From the NCBI GenBank assembly GCA_013399115.1, contig VXAA01006068.1, positions 1,080,945 through 1,144,944 of the forward strand: 64,000 bases of DNA, given 5' to 3'. This DNA is from Anseranas semipalmata (taxonomy: Eukaryota > Chordata > Aves > Anseriformes > Anseranatidae). The notes beneath the pieces were generated by a model, which saw only the letters and a program-made list of their open reading frames with translations, was not told the DNA's origin and made no database searches. The position numbers and the translations under genes were made by a program. Position 1 is the stretch's first letter. Every line of letters begins with the position of its first letter. Of this stretch, positions 1 to 14,000 are shown piece by piece.

Positions 1-3000
1 ATTTATCAAAGCGGAAGACCTTACTGAAATAACTACTTCATAGAAATATCTCCAAGACATAACTGCTTTCCATCATGCCTCTCAGTCTTGTCAGAAAGCA
101 CACCTCCATCAGATTCAGTACTCTGTTCTGATTTACTTCTGTTCCCGACCACCTAGACACAGAAGCACATACTTTTAATACATATATGTGAAAAAAGTCT
201 TTAAAAAGTTTTAGTGCAAACACTTGTATTTTCCCAAACTGAGATATTTTTGCTTTGCAACTGCATCTGAAGTTACCCAGTAAATAGAGTGCCAGAGCTA
301 TTCTTAAATCTGAAGAGACTCAGTGTCTGATGAAAGATGTTTGGTTTTGGATTTGTTTTGGGACTGGAGGTTCTCTTTAATATTGCTGTGTCTTGTTCCT
401 ATCCTTTCAAAGTTCAACTTGCTACTGCTTTAGACTTCTTTTACACCACGCTGCTGTCTTCTGAGCTCTGCTGGCCTCCTCCAGGCTAAAATTGTCCCAC
501 TCTGCTGTCACGCCTCCAGTGCTTCAAGCTTCATTTTCCATCATATCTACCAGGAACGGAGAGAGGCAGACCCCTGCTACCTACCATGCTGCTGTCAGAC
601 ATGCTTCTCTCATCGCCTGCTGTGCTTTCCTTGCCTTGAAACACAGACTCAAACAGGACAAAGCAGAATGGTTTATACCTAGTGTTAAAGTCCACCCATT
701 TGAGATTTCACAGCGGCTGGTAGCACTTGTTAGGTACACCCATACGTCAGTCTCAGATATGGCACACTTAAAAACCAGGAACCGAAATATGTGAATACCA
801 GTTTTTTATCATAGGACATATAATTACCTTAACCACACTACACATACGTTGATTTCATTTTCTTCCCAAACTTTTTTCTACTATTCTAAAATAACAGATG
901 GTAATAAAATTGTCAGGAAACACCCGGTGTACCTGTGTTCTATAGAGTGCCCCATCCTCATCCGAACTCTGATCCTGATTGGACACACTCAGTTTACCCC
1001 AGTACAAATTAAAATTAACTAGCAATAATTAAATTGTATGATTTCATAATTCTGTCATGAACAAATAATAAATAATTCAAATATTATATTAATAATAGAT
1101 AAACTTGTGGGGGCTTATATAACAACTATGAAAAATAATCATCATCTGTTCACTTAAACAACCTGCAGTCATGCCTGCAGAATTTTAATGGACAGAATTC
1201 AAATTAAAACCTGATCAAAATGCGAACTCTTAATTAGATTTGAGTATAAGCATCTTAGCTTAACATCACTGTCCTTCATGCATTTCTACCTACGCTCATT
1301 TCAATGACTTTAATCATTACACAATAGGTCAGAGTTTCAAAATACAGAATTCTGTACTTCTTTTTCACATCAGACACTTTAGGTTCCAAATAGCTGATGG
1401 TACAAAATTAGCTGTTCAGTCAAGAGACAAAAATGAAAGAAAATGTCATTTTTTTTTTTGTGTGAAAAACAAAATTGCCCCAGTTCTTAGAAAAATGAAA
1501 TGAGAAAAAAGGAAAGGAACAAAAAGATCATAAAATAAAATTTTTGTTTTTTTAAACCTTTTTGCATTTTTTACAGATAAAGGATTATAAAAACATTGAA
1601 ATATATATTTATAGACAATGAACATCTTATAACAATACTTTAAATATAATACTCAAATATCTAAATATATTACTGCACAAACTGAGTGCACAGAGGTCCA
1701 ATCTATAACCATATATATCCAAGTCTCAGACTTCACAAACAGCAGGCAGAAGGCTTGGGTAACACCCAGCTAAGGGATTCACAGTTTGAAATCATAACTG
1801 CAAAAATCAGATGTGGTATTCTCAACTTAGGAAGCCATGACAAAAATGTATTCTTACGTATATCCAGAAGACTATTTTAGGGTTTGAAGATGTAAAATTC
1901 AGTGACACCTACAGCAGGGAGAGATGATTCTAAGATGGAGAATCAAATACCAGTGTATACAATAAATAAACAAGAGTATAATCTGGTAATTATTTCTGGA
2001 TAGATTTTTCATAAAACTTAGTAAATTATTTGAAGATACTTTTTTTTGTAGACACACAGAGATGTTTTTGTTTCTTTAAAAAAATATACATTCTGAAGAG
2101 CTTTTTCCCAGTTGTATGACTCACTTATTAGCTTGATATGTTGATATTTAGCTGCAGAAAATATTTCTCCAAAATACCAAGGAAAGCTTCACTGACACTG
2201 GATGTCATACAAGGTCAAAGTTGCAGAAAGGTAACATTGTAGGAGAAGGGAAGCCCACACCTGCTAAATGCTTTCAGGAGAAGACAAAATCACATATTTT
2301 TGCAACTTTAAAGATCAATCTGTATATTTGCAAGCTACCAAAGAATATGAAAACTCTAATGATTTACAGTCATTTACATCTGTTTACTTTAAAGACCAAG
2401 ACCTTCAGTAATTTTTCCTGCTTTTTCATTTATAGAATACAACCCTGTTCTCAAAAAACTTACAGTTTGTCACATTACTAACCTAGCTGGCAGTCCTTAC
2501 TGAAATATATGCATATAAACGTTGGTTTGTCCCACTTATTGACAGGCACATCTTGCAGTTAAAGTTTCTGCATTTGCAAGAGATTGAGCCTGCTGGTCCA
2601 CCAGAAGTTTACCCATCACCACAAAATTTTGATTCTCCATGTCCTTGAACAATTTTACTAACCCAAATCTTTTATCACTATTGCTCTATTAAGACAAATT
2701 CTACTGTTTCTTGCAGCTTCCAAACTAATGATGTGCATGAGAACTTCAAACACTTGATAAACATAGAGATGTGCTCCAGCACAGTGCCACAGGCAAGTTA
2801 CAAAGCCTTCCAGATTCCAGTGCTGTATTTAAAAATGTCTAAGCTGATCTACAAAAAGAGCAAGATCTAGTAAGAGAGAAATCTTTAGTTTGGTCCTAAG
2901 TCTTATGTTCAAGAATTTTAATATGCTAAATGCTGTAGTTTTCACTAATTCTTTCATTTAAATACCATCGACTTTTGATGAACTTCACTGAGGTACAAAT

Positions 3001-3463
3001 CAGAAAAGAATGTTTAGAAAAAGTAAAATACACAGTTCAGGTAAATGCAATGGAAACAATACAGTTCAATATTTTGAAGCCTTTTGTCATGATCAATAGA
3101 TATCCTAGTACTACAGTGGTATAAAGAAATATAACAAAAATACTGCATTCTACCAGATGGAGTGAAAAACACACTATGATGGGGCAAGACCCACTGGTAG
3201 TGCATCTTAAGCACCATGTACTGTTGTGCAGGGCTGGATGGTGATGCGACGTGGGAGCAGTGACGTGTATGATGGGGTTGGGGCTCATGTCATGACTTGC
3301 ACATGCAGCAGCTGGGGGGACCAGAGCAGCAGCACTGCTGCCACCTTGATGACTGCCACCAGCTATCCTGGCCCTTCTGGTCCTGCTCGGAGCAGTCAGG
3401 TACAGGACTGAAAAGAAACATCTCCTGCCTCAGAATGGGCACAGACACAAGAAATAGTACCTG
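1..3463. other. intron, no recognised feature
   Basis: AT-rich single-copy-looking sequence. The longest open frames are about 100 codons and look random. I checked the minus strand for the next SLC2A13 exon (loop 9 end and TM10) and found none. Confidence 0.7.
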
Positions 3464-4230
3464 GGAATCACAGATTTGTTTAGGTTGGAAAAGACCTTCA
3501 AGATCCTCAAGTCCAACTGTCAACCCGACCTACCAAGTCCCATCACTAAACCATGTCCCTTAGTGACATATCCACACATCTCTTAAATACCTCCAGGGAT
3601 GGGGACTCCACCACTTCCCACAGCAGCCTGTTCCAATGCTTGACTGCCCTGTCCATGAAGAAATTCTTCCTAATATCCAATCTAAACCTCCCCTGGTGCA
3701 ACTTGAGACCATTTCCTCACATCCCATCACTTGTCACCTGAGAAAAGAGACCAATACCCTCCTCACTACCACCTCCTTTCAGGTAGTTGTGGAGAGCAAT
3801 AAGGTCTCCCCTGAACCTCCTTTTCTCCAGACTAAACAACCCCAATTCCCTCAGTCACTCCTCATATGTCTTGTTTTCTAGTCCCTTTGGCAGCTTTGAT
3901 GCTCATATCTGCACACACTCGAGCAACTCAATGTTCTTCTCTTAGCAAGGGACCCAAAGCTGAATACTGTACTCAAGGTGTGGTCTCACCAGTGCCATAT
4001 ACAAGGTGACAATCACTTCCCTAGTGCTTCTGGCCACACTACTGATGCAGGCCAGGATGCCGTTGGCCTTCTTGGCCACCTGGGCACACTGCTGGCTCAT
4101 GTTCAGCTGTCAGCCAGCATCCCTGGGTCCTTTTCTTCTGGACAACTTTCCAGCCACTCTTCCCCAAGCCCATATTGCTGCATGGGGTTGTTATGACCCA
4201 AGCGCAGGACCTAGATATCTAATTGCTGCC
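3464..4230 (-). mobile_element. CR1 LINE fragment, 3' part, minus strand
   Basis: Read on the minus strand, this is the C-terminal part of CR1 ORF2 followed by its 3' end. Recognisable pieces in order are AACAACCCCATGCAGCAATA near 4200, the region encoding a CR1-like [13 protein letters not shown] at about 4040-4090, and TGGTTTAGTGATGGGACTTG at about 3535-3555. The terminal AGGTTGGAAAAGACC runs into a CTGTGATTC end near 3464. It is heavily 5' truncated and has frameshifts and stops. It belongs to the same 3'-end type as the copies at 23.3, 43.2 and 62.2 kb. It is the only CR1 here in the same orientation as SLC2A13. The 5' limit is approximate. Confidence 0.9.
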
Positions 4231-7200
4231 ATTTCCCAATTTTTAAATGGAGCAATCGTTGAATAGACACAATTTTTAGCACTAACAACAGGAGCACAAA
4301 GCTATCTGTGCACCAAGGTGTTGTGGCGGCAGTCTGGAGACCAAGTGAACTATTTATTCACTCCTGGCCATGGTCAGGGTTGGGAAAGACTCAAGGACTT
4401 GCTGTGACCGCTGAACGTGCTTCACAGCTTGTTCAGTGTGTTCCTGGGCTTATACAGAAACAGCTCACTTTTGGAATAACAGCTCCAACACGGAGCGCTC
4501 ACACATGCGTTCATCCAGCCGTTACTGGCTTCCCTTAGTCCTCTGAAATGAGGTGCTCATTAATGATTTGGAAGCGATAATTGTGAGCTGGAAGAAGGCT
4601 GTCAGCCATCCCAGCAGGCTCCCAGCGTGAACCTGCACCAAACTATGCTTTATACCAGAAAACAAGCAAATTTGGGCATTCCACTGGCAGTGTTCAACAT
4701 ATTATTTGGTACCTCCTGATGCCAGCAGGCAGGCAGGCTTTATTCTGTTCCAGCTCCTTCAAGAAAATGGAGCTCAGAAATGTAGGACTTGTATGTATGT
4801 TAGCGCCTGTGACAGAACAGCAGATGAGATATTTTGCTTCTGTGCAAACTCAGTGCTCTCTGTCTTACCCTGGGGCACTTCTGCTGCTCCTGCCACGTTT
4901 TTTTTTCTTGTGGAGATTTGGAGTCATCACTGGTTTTGCACGTTTTGGCGAGCTGAGGGAGCGTGCACAGAACTCTGTATGGAATTACTGACAGAAATAG
5001 GGCCACAGAGCTCAAGAATTTCTGTTTTCTGCTTCCAGAGGTAAAAGCATTTAGTCTTTTTAGTTGTGTCACCTTGGAGAATTAATATTTAATAATTACT
5101 GAAAGAAACTGATCTGAGGATTAGGATGTCAAATGCAGCATTTTAGAATTTCATGCAAGTTTACTATCAAATAAATCTCTACATAACATTTAATCTCATT
5201 TGTGTTTTTTTTTTTAATCCAATTTTACATTTAATTTACTTAATAATTAGCATTTTAAAATTCTTCTGGTTACAAGACAAGTATCTGCAGAAGCCCCAGT
5301 TCCCCCGAGGCCAACCAGCAGCCCCCTCTTTCCTACTTCGTACGAAGCCAGATTGCCTCGGTGAGTCGTGCTGGCAAGGGCTGAGCGCAGGGCCCAGCTC
5401 TGATTTTAGAGGAGAAGAGGGAGAAGGGAAAGATTTTAATCTCTGTGCAAAAATGCTATGTTTAAATAATAAAAATATCAAAAGAAATGGCTGATCTGTG
5501 ATATTCTCTTAAAACTTTTCCCTTAAAATATTAACAGAATAGCGTGCAAGAATTGCTGGCATGATGGAACAAAGCCTATTCTACAAAACACAGGCAAAGG
5601 CCAGCCGCAAAGAAGGAACAATATGGACCAGCATCTTTTACTCCATCAGTCAAGGAACTCAAGGAACTACAAGAGAGATCGAGGTCAAAATTTCAGACAT
5701 CTGAAGTTGAGTAAGACAAATTCTATCCATACTTCTTCATCTTACTTGCACTTACAAGTAACCTTCATTCATGCTTGTGCTGTTCACAGTGTGTCAGTAA
5801 TATCAGTAGTATTGTTCAAATGAATGCCATCAGCACCTGAAATGCACCACTTCAGGTAGAGTTGCCGAAAGTAATTCTGAGCCCATGGTCAAAAAAGACC
5901 AAAGATAAAGAAAGCCAGAATGTTGTTGTAACTCAGTATGAAGGTGACTTAACAGAAATATTGACTGGAGATTCACCTCCAGATGGAATAGGTTCTATTT
6001 CAGTGTTATAATCTTATTTTTGTGAATGCTTCCAAATACTCCATAAAGCAATAAACAAACAGAAAAAATTCTATTGTTTCTAATTACCCCAAAGTTTTAG
6101 ATGTGCAAAGGAGTTGTGAAAAATAGGCTCTCAAGTTGAAATTTGGTATATCAAGTTAGTATAGAATGGTGAGACTTTGTAGTTAAATAAATAAAAAAAT
6201 CCTACCCCAAGCCCACAGATGGGAAACGCTGACAAAATTATACCGAGTCACAGATGTGGCACTGACTGGTAAGCATTACAGACTCAATTCCTAATCCAAA
6301 CGAATTATTTTCAAAGTTGCAGTTCTGAAGTCACAGACAGGTGAACTGCAGCCCAAATGCCAGGAAGGTCGCCCTGTGCCAGCCCCTGCTGCTGCAGGCA
6401 CACCGCGGGTGTCCTAAAGCCAGTTCATTACCGCTTACACCACCAGCAGTCGCTGCGTCTTGCACAGCCTGCAAAATTGACACTGTGCAGAAAAGATTTT
6501 CCATAGAGCTCTTAAAACCTTAGACTCACATTCATATTTAAATCAGAAGTTAGGAGAGAATAAAATTTTTATCCTTCTGAAATTTCCACTGAAATCAAAA
6601 GGAAAGTAGAGAGGTAAAAATACTTCTCTGAATTTGCTCTTTTGTTGAACCTGAGCTGAAGAACAGCAAGGACAAAAAGCTTAAAACACAGATCAGTATT
6701 ACGTGTATTAGCATGCCTTTTTTAGCACTTCCACACTTTATTTTATTTCTAGTTATTTATATATATATGGAAAAATTACATGTTAATAGTTCTGGTAATA
6801 ATGTTTTGTCCAACTTCCTGCTGAAGTACCGAACTGTACATCAATTTCTGTAACCGTAATTTAGACACAAGTGTTATATTTTAACTACAGACAGCAGCAG
6901 TCTTTCTGCCATTACAATCAAAATCCATCTAGACTAAAAATCTGAGGCCTCGCTTTCATTTTTTTTAAATAAATCATAGAAGAGCATTTTCAAAAACTAG
7001 CTTTTCCCTGATTCCAGTAGGTGGCAATGTCTTTGCCCTAAAAAACTCTGAGTAAATGCAGCTTCAGAAGGTAAAAGCAGGCAGCATATCCCTTCCACAC
7101 AGGGGGTACTGGGGAGGTTCTCAATTAAATTAACCAACAGAACTATATGAAGAATGATTCCTCAGCTGTCAGTCCTGGTAAATGCTCTGGAAATCATTAA

Positions 7201-9889
7201 TTTTGTAACTGAAAATGGAGCCCCAAAGAGCTTTAAAAAATACACAAAGACCACTTATAACAAGGCAATTATTTTACACCGGATTTGTGAGAGCAGCCAC
7301 TTAACATACTGCGTCACTCTGCTTTGATTTGTGCATGCAGGTACAATGTCTATGGCAAATGTAAGGAATTTTATAAAATACAGAAACAATAAAAGGTTTT
7401 GCTATCTTTAGCTTATGGCATTCATAAACATTGCATAGCAAGGCCTTCATTATTACATGAAATTCAAAGTATGGGATCTGGAAGTAGAAGAACTTAACAG
7501 AAATCAAAGTAATTCCTATTTTCCATGGCCTCTGACAGATAAAATGAACTTTAAATAAATAAGTGCTTTTTAACAATAGTTATTTTACCAAGAAAATGTT
7601 CTAAATACCTCGCCTGAATCCCAGGTCTTAAGAACTCAATAATCATGCAGAACATCAGACTTATCTCTCATCATCATTTGTGCAAAGCTAACGTGACAGC
7701 GGTGGAAAGCCATGGGGAAAAAAAGTCCATACAACCTACAAGCAAGAAGTGCCCCAAGTGCCACTGTTCAGCAGTACAACCCACTCTCTAGCAGACTGCC
7801 CATTTCCTAGCTGTATTAACAGACACGTTGGGTTAAAATAAGGTCAGTACTTTAAATCAAATGAATCGATAATTCTAGCTCATCTTGTGCCACTGAAGGA
7901 TAGATGTTACTGCCTCCATTCTCAAGGAAATGAACCACACATGCAGACAGCACATACAATAATTTATATGAATTAAACTCATCAAACATACTGAATTATT
8001 CAACAGTCCTAACGTAGAAATGTGTTAATTTATTTTCCCCCCAAAAGAAAAAAATACTCTGAATAAGCTTTCATCCTTTTAAGAAGGGAAGAGATCACAA
8101 TTTTACTACATCAGATGATGTGGTTACTGAAGAATTACTTATTATGGAATAAAGGTGGGTAAAATATGGACTATGGATGCTGCTAAAGGTACAAGCTCCT
8201 GTGAAGAGAACTGGATTTGACCCTGCTGAATGTTCTTTATCAATAAAAATCCCCAAGAATGTCCACCTTTAAAACAGTCTTTTTCCTCAAAAAAAAAAAA
8301 AAAAAAAGGAAGAAAGAAAAGAAATTTTCTATTTATTAAATTCATTTCAGAGTGTAAGATACTAAAAAATCTGCTGAGACAATTTTCACTGAGGATTTTT
8401 ATTTAAATCTGAAATTCAGAGTCATTAGTGAATACATGTGAAAAAACTCTACTGGCAGTATTCCTCTCTCAGGAAAAAAAAAAATAATCCCCATGCTTCA
8501 AAATATGAAGCAGTCCCTTCTGCTTTGGCTCCAAGGCAGAAGGGGAAATTCCCAGCCCTCTCCCAGGAGCAGCTCCCTGCTGTGCTCCCAGGAGAGGCAG
8601 CAGGGTGAGGCAGGGCTTTTCCATCTGCCCCCCAAAAGATGAGCAGCTGAAGAAGCTAATTAGCAGCAGACTCCTACAGGCAATAAAAGACTCTTTTCTC
8701 CAATGTACATTTTGTAAGAGACCGAGAAAGCAGCTGAAGGAATTGTCCATATAGTCTAAGCACCTTCACATGAGACCGGCAATTCTCTCATGTACGTTGG
8801 CGTTCTTTTTCTTCCCCTTCCCATCTTAACTATCTCCTTTGTCAACCAAAAGCTTTTTAAACGTGAAACAAGATTATTTTCCTTCTAGTCCCATCTCAGC
8901 CAACCACAGAATGACTGGAATAACCAGAATGCTTTCTACTTCAATAGGATGTAAATTCAGATTTTAGGCTCTGCAGCACCTTCTTCCGTGGACCACTTTC
9001 AAGAGATGAGGAGTAGTGACTCAAACATTTTTTTCCATTTAAATAGCTGTAACACATTTTTTACTGACATAAAACAGCATTTGGGAATGGTTTAGCTCAA
9101 GGGCCACTTTCACTTTTCTGTTCCAGTTACCTCAGTCCTAACTAACCCAAACAGCTGTCAGGATCTGTCTCCTCATTATTCTCTTTCAAAATGCCTTTTA
9201 AATAGTAATGTAGACTAAGATCTGGAAGCAGAGTTCACCAGCAAAGTGCAATATCTACGAACAAGTAGAAAACAAATGTACAAATGACATTTCAAACTAA
9301 GCAGGCCTGCTTTAAAATCATATTTTGTGCTGGATGTCTCCAACAAATAAATGTTGTCTTCAGCATATAAACTAAACGTTTCCAGGATCAGAACTTCATA
9401 ACAGAACTGTCCTTCCTTTCATGCATCCAGTATTTGCCATTGGTCAAGTAGATGTAATGAGTTAGAGCTATTAATAGTAACTCTCAAGTAATTACCCTAA
9501 AGGAACATAAACAGTTTCAGTTCAGATTATCATGTTGCTTTACTTATTATTTTAGACCTAGGATACAGATACAATATACAAAGGACCTGAATTGTTCAGG
9601 CATTAGATGCAGTTAAAAATCATAAAATATCATAAAACAAAATTATAAAAAATGCTCCCCCTCTCCCAAACATCAAAAAGAATCATCAAGAGACTGTATC
9701 TTCTGTTAAGGTTACAACAAAATTCCAACCTCATTTAAATTATTTAAGTACATATGTAGATTTTACCATGTTTTTAAATGCTTAAAAATATCTGATTGAA
9801 GTTATCAGGCCCACCATGTAACAATTTCATTTTAAAAGACCTTAAAAACATGATGCCTCAAAGATTTGAGGGGGAAGGGTGGCTGAAAG
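4231..9889. other. intron, no recognised feature except a poly-A run
   Basis: A moderately GC-rich stretch (about 4310-5000) carries several overlapping short open frames on both strands, none with a recognisable domain. The rest is AT-rich. The 19-base A run at 8289 is listed separately. Confidence 0.7.
8289..8307. repeat. A homopolymer (19)
   Basis: Nineteen consecutive A lie in the plus strand, followed by a purine-rich GGAAGAAAGAAAAG stretch. No clear retrocopy precedes it. Confidence 0.95.
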
Positions 9890-11035
9890 GATCAGAACAA
9901 AGGGAAAAAAGGAAGACCCAGGGAACTACAGGCCAGTCAGTCTCACCTCTGTGGCTGGCAAGATCATGGAGCAGATCTTCCTGGAAACAGTGCTAAGGCA
10001 CATGGAAAATAAGGAGGTGATTGGTGGCAGCCAACATGGCTTCACTAAGGGAAGATCGTGCCTGACAAATCAGGTGGCCTTCCACAAACAGGTTACGGCA
10101 CTGGTGGATAGGGGAAAAGCAGCTGACATCATCTACCGGGACTCGTGCAAAGTGTTTGACACTGTCCTGCATGAGATCATTGTCTCTGAATTGGAGAGAC
10201 ACGGATTTGATGGATGGACCACTTGGTGGGTAAAGAATTGGCTGGATGNNNNNNNNNNNNNNNNNNNNNNNNNNNNNNNNNNNNNNNNNNNNNNNNNNNN
10301 NNNNNNNNNNNNNNNNNNNNNNNNNNNNNNNNNNNNNNNNNNNNNNNNNNNNNNNNNNNNNNNNNNNNNNNNNNNNNNNNNNNNNNNNNNNNNNNNNNNN
10401 NNNNNNNNNNNNNNNNNNNNNNNNNNNNNNNNNNNNNNNNNNNNNNNNNNNNNNNNNNNNNNNNNNNNNNNNNNNNNNNNNNNNNNNNNNNNNNNNNNNN
10501 NNNNNNNNNNNNNNNNNNNNNNNNNNNNNNNNNNNNNNNNNNNNNNNNNNNNNNNNNNNNNNNNNNNNNNNNNNNNNNNNNNNNNNNNNNNNNNNNNNNN
10601 NNNNNNNNNNNNNNNNNNNNNNNNNNNNNNNNNNNNNNNNNNNNNNNNNNNNNNNNNNNNNNNNNNNNNNNNNNNNNNNNNNNNNGAGACCTTATAGTGG
10701 CCTTCCAGTACCTAAAGGGGGCCTACAGGAAAGCTGGGGAGGGACTCTTTGTCAGGGGGTGTACTGAGAGGACAAGGGGTAATGGTTTTAAACTAAAAAT
10801 GGCAGATTTAGATTAGATATAAAGGAGAAATTCTTTACTCAGAGGGTGGTGAGGCACTGGAACAGGTTGCCCAGAGAAGCTGTGGATGCCCCATCCCTGG
10901 AAGTGTTCAAGGCCAGGTTGGATGGGGCTTTGAGCAACCTGGTCTAGTGGAAGGTGTCCCTGCCCACGGCAGGGGGGTTGGAGTTAGGTGATCTTTAAGG
11001 TCCCTTCCAACCCAAACCATTCTATGATTCTATGA
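9890..11035 (+). mobile_element. CR1 LINE fragment with reverse transcriptase domain, gapped
   Basis: The left part (about 9890-10248) encodes the start of a CR1 reverse transcriptase. [20 protein letters not shown] is followed by [15 protein letters not shown] and [21 protein letters not shown]. The expected FDTVPH-type stretch is changed to FDTVLHE, and the frame is open to the gap. The assembly gap (10249-10685) removes the catalytic YADD-type region. The right part resumes with DLIVAFQYLKGAYRKAGEG, loses the frame near 10820, then keeps the [19 protein letters not shown] homology (10850-10915). The end is GGTCCCTTCCAACCCAAACC and two ATTCTATG units. It is 5' truncated and non-autonomous. 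Confidence 0.93.
10249..10685. other. assembly gap (437 N)
   Basis: This is an uninterrupted run of N inside the CR1 copy. Long open frames computed across it are artefacts and carry no information. The sequence on both sides is CR1 in the same orientation, so the missing sequence is presumably CR1 ORF2. Confidence 0.99.
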
Positions 11036-14000
11036 CTAAAACTGCATTCATTTTGCTACCTAATCCTGAGTCACCAAGAGCACAGGCATCATCTGTGGCT
11101 GAGGACACAATATTCTTCATCACTTTATCCTTCTGTTCTTCCTATTTGCCCTTATCCATTAGCATTAAAATATGCACACAAGATTTTTAAAGTTCCTCCT
11201 CCACCTCCCTAGCTCTCAAGAATCACACCTCTACACGCCACATAACCACGGTGATTACGCCAATACCCTCCTTTCAGAAAAGACCTTGTTCTTCGATTTT
11301 ACGCTGACAAAGACTGCAATCAGTTTCAGACCTTTCTTTCACTTCTGTTTCCACACACCTCACTAACTTATATTAGATGCTATTACACTGAAGGATGTCC
11401 TCCTAATCAAAGAGGACAAAGAGCATTGTGTGCTGAAACCCTGCTGTTCCAGGTTTCCATCTTTACCAGCAAATGGTGAATGTAATCAGAATTTAATTCC
11501 ATTTGAAACTGCAAATATTTTGTTTTTCTTTCCTAAATGATACCTGGAGGGAGTGGGGGGATTCTGTGTTCTGATTCCCAGTGCAGTGATGAATATTTCA
11601 ATTTAGTAAATATTTAGCATTGTCCACATAGAAATTTTAATAAGACTACTGGTTATAATGATAGCTCTTCTGAGCTATGCTGATGTACACGCAGATGTAA
11701 ATATTCTGTAGATCTTGCCAGTTCTCTGAATCAATTTATTTCCTCTATTATATTTCTACTTTACAAATGTGAGAACTACAATCCTATGCATAATCTTTAT
11801 CTATCATTCTGAAGACTTAGTAAGAAAAATACTGGTTTCTCTTCTTATTGCTGGTGAATTTTAACACTTTTCCATACAAGCCCCTTTAGAAAGATTCCAA
11901 ATAATCATTTCAGTAATAAAATCTTTCACCAATCCCTCCTGCATCACAGAACAAGCTATGTCTGCATGTGGACAGAGGAGTTCTTCATCCTTGGAGTGCT
12001 CTCTGGTGCCAGCCTGCCCATGGGAACGGGGGAGGTTTGTACCTCCACGCCCAGCGAAGTCCTGAAAATAGGTTCTCAGTCTTTAACTGCGTGAAGATGC
12101 ACACACACATTTTTTGGTATTGGTAGAGCAGTCACAGCAACTTTTACAAATAGACTTGTCTCACTGTGAAAGCATCTTCAAAAGACAGTGACTAGCAAAA
12201 CAAGTATAAGGAACTTATTTATGTCTCTTTACTTACAAGCAGCAAAAGGAACCTGTCATTTCTAGAAAAAATCTAATGTTGTTACAGAGAAGAAGTATTC
12301 TAATAACTTTTAACACTCTCATCTGCTATGGATTAGACAACAGGCAGCACAGTGTGGATTTAAAACTTTCCCGAATATTTACAAGCCTGTGACAGACTTT
12401 GGCACATCCCCCACTGGACATAAACCAGGCTGTTGTCTGAGAATCCAGCTAATGAACTCCTCTTTTTCTTTTTAAACCACTGGAATCTAGTTAGCGTCCA
12501 GGCTCAAATGCCGAGGCCAGTAGGCACATTCCTGCGGTGGAAACTCTCCTCAAACTGGGGGCCGGGGTTTAGCTGCTGGCTGGACCTGCTCCCTTGCAAT
12601 TTAAACCCAGTTTTCCCCAGAACAGGTTTCTAAGCTACCATTATTCAAACTCAGATGGACATGAGCACCAGGCACAGAGCAACACATAGCATCTGTATGC
12701 ACACCATTCATTTTACATCGAAGGGAAGAGCTCAAGAGAGCAGTGGAAACCAGAGAGTGAACAGCTTCCCAAAGGCAGAGCTCTGCTTCCTTTCACCTTC
12801 ATACCCAGTGCCCTTGGACAGGGGAATGCTGCTTTATAATTACAAAAGCAGGATTCTCCATCAACCATTAAACTCCCGTGGCAGGAAGATGTTCCTCTAA
12901 TGAAGTTAATAAAAATGGCTGAAGAAAGCAAATCATTCAGCTCCTCTCCCTTTATAGATTTCTGCTCCCAGTTGTCCTCCTCAGGGGACTGTGGAGACCT
13001 GCCAGCTAATTTTGTGGACAGTATGGCTTCTAGGCTTGCCTCTGATCTGCAGATGATGTTATTATTTCTTCATCATTGTTTACTGTATAAAGTCAACATC
13101 TTTCTCCCCAGAGGGAGATAGCTCAGAGTCACTCATGAGAGCCTTTTAGCTTGCAGTGGCGGGCCTACTGTGGTCCTGACAATATTCTCATGTCAAGGTT
13201 AATGTCATGTCAAGGCACTATTAGTAGCTCCTTTCCTTCCACGGTTATTCATTCAACTGTAAGAATATTAATGCAATTTAAAGTTTCTTCCAGAGCACTC
13301 TTGGCTGGCCTTTAGGGTTACTGCAATTACACAGAGAGAAGTGTCAAGGTTTCTGAGAGCACTGGGGGAGTAATTGCAGTTGTGGGGAAGAACTAGATTT
13401 TGGTTTATGCTATGAAAGCGCAGAATTGAAAGCAATCACCTCCACATTCAGCACTGACTAAGAACTGACTCTGCTCATGACCTCTGCCGTGCCACCCGAG
13501 CTGCATATTGGAATTTTCCCATTGCATCCCCATCTGTAAAACCAAGATAATGCTTTTTTTTATCAACTGTGTGGGGATTTTATAATATGATGTTCGTGAA
13601 GGGAACTGCCAGCCATCCTGCACTACTGCCAAACACAAAACTCTTGCAGATCTTGGAAAACAGAGTCCCAACACAGAACCCTCAAATCACACTGAGAGAG
13701 AAGATGCAGCCCTTCTTCTTTTATTACAAGGTGAATAATTTAAGAATATTCTTGTTTACTGTCTTGAAACCGTCCTTTATATGTCCCTAGGCAGAGCCAG
13801 AGGCAGGAAGGTTTGCTTGTCAGCCGCTGTTTGTTAACTGATTCAGTAATACCACGGGCTGTGAAGCACTGACTGTGCTGGTGCGGTAGACGAGATGCTC
13901 CTCTGTGTGTTATCCCAGTATGAGACTCAGGCTTATGTAACTGATTAAATAACAAAAAAATATCTCTTTTCTTTGCCTTACATGTATGATCTCGCAAGTG

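Noticed and set aside
4310..5070. Cluster of overlapping 70-112 codon frames on both strands
   Set aside because: Such clusters follow from locally higher GC content and fewer stops. No domain, start context or homology is recognised.
9879..10816. Open frames of 173-272 codons spanning 10249-10685
   Set aside because: They are produced by translating the N run. Only the flanking CR1 reverse transcriptase fragments are real.
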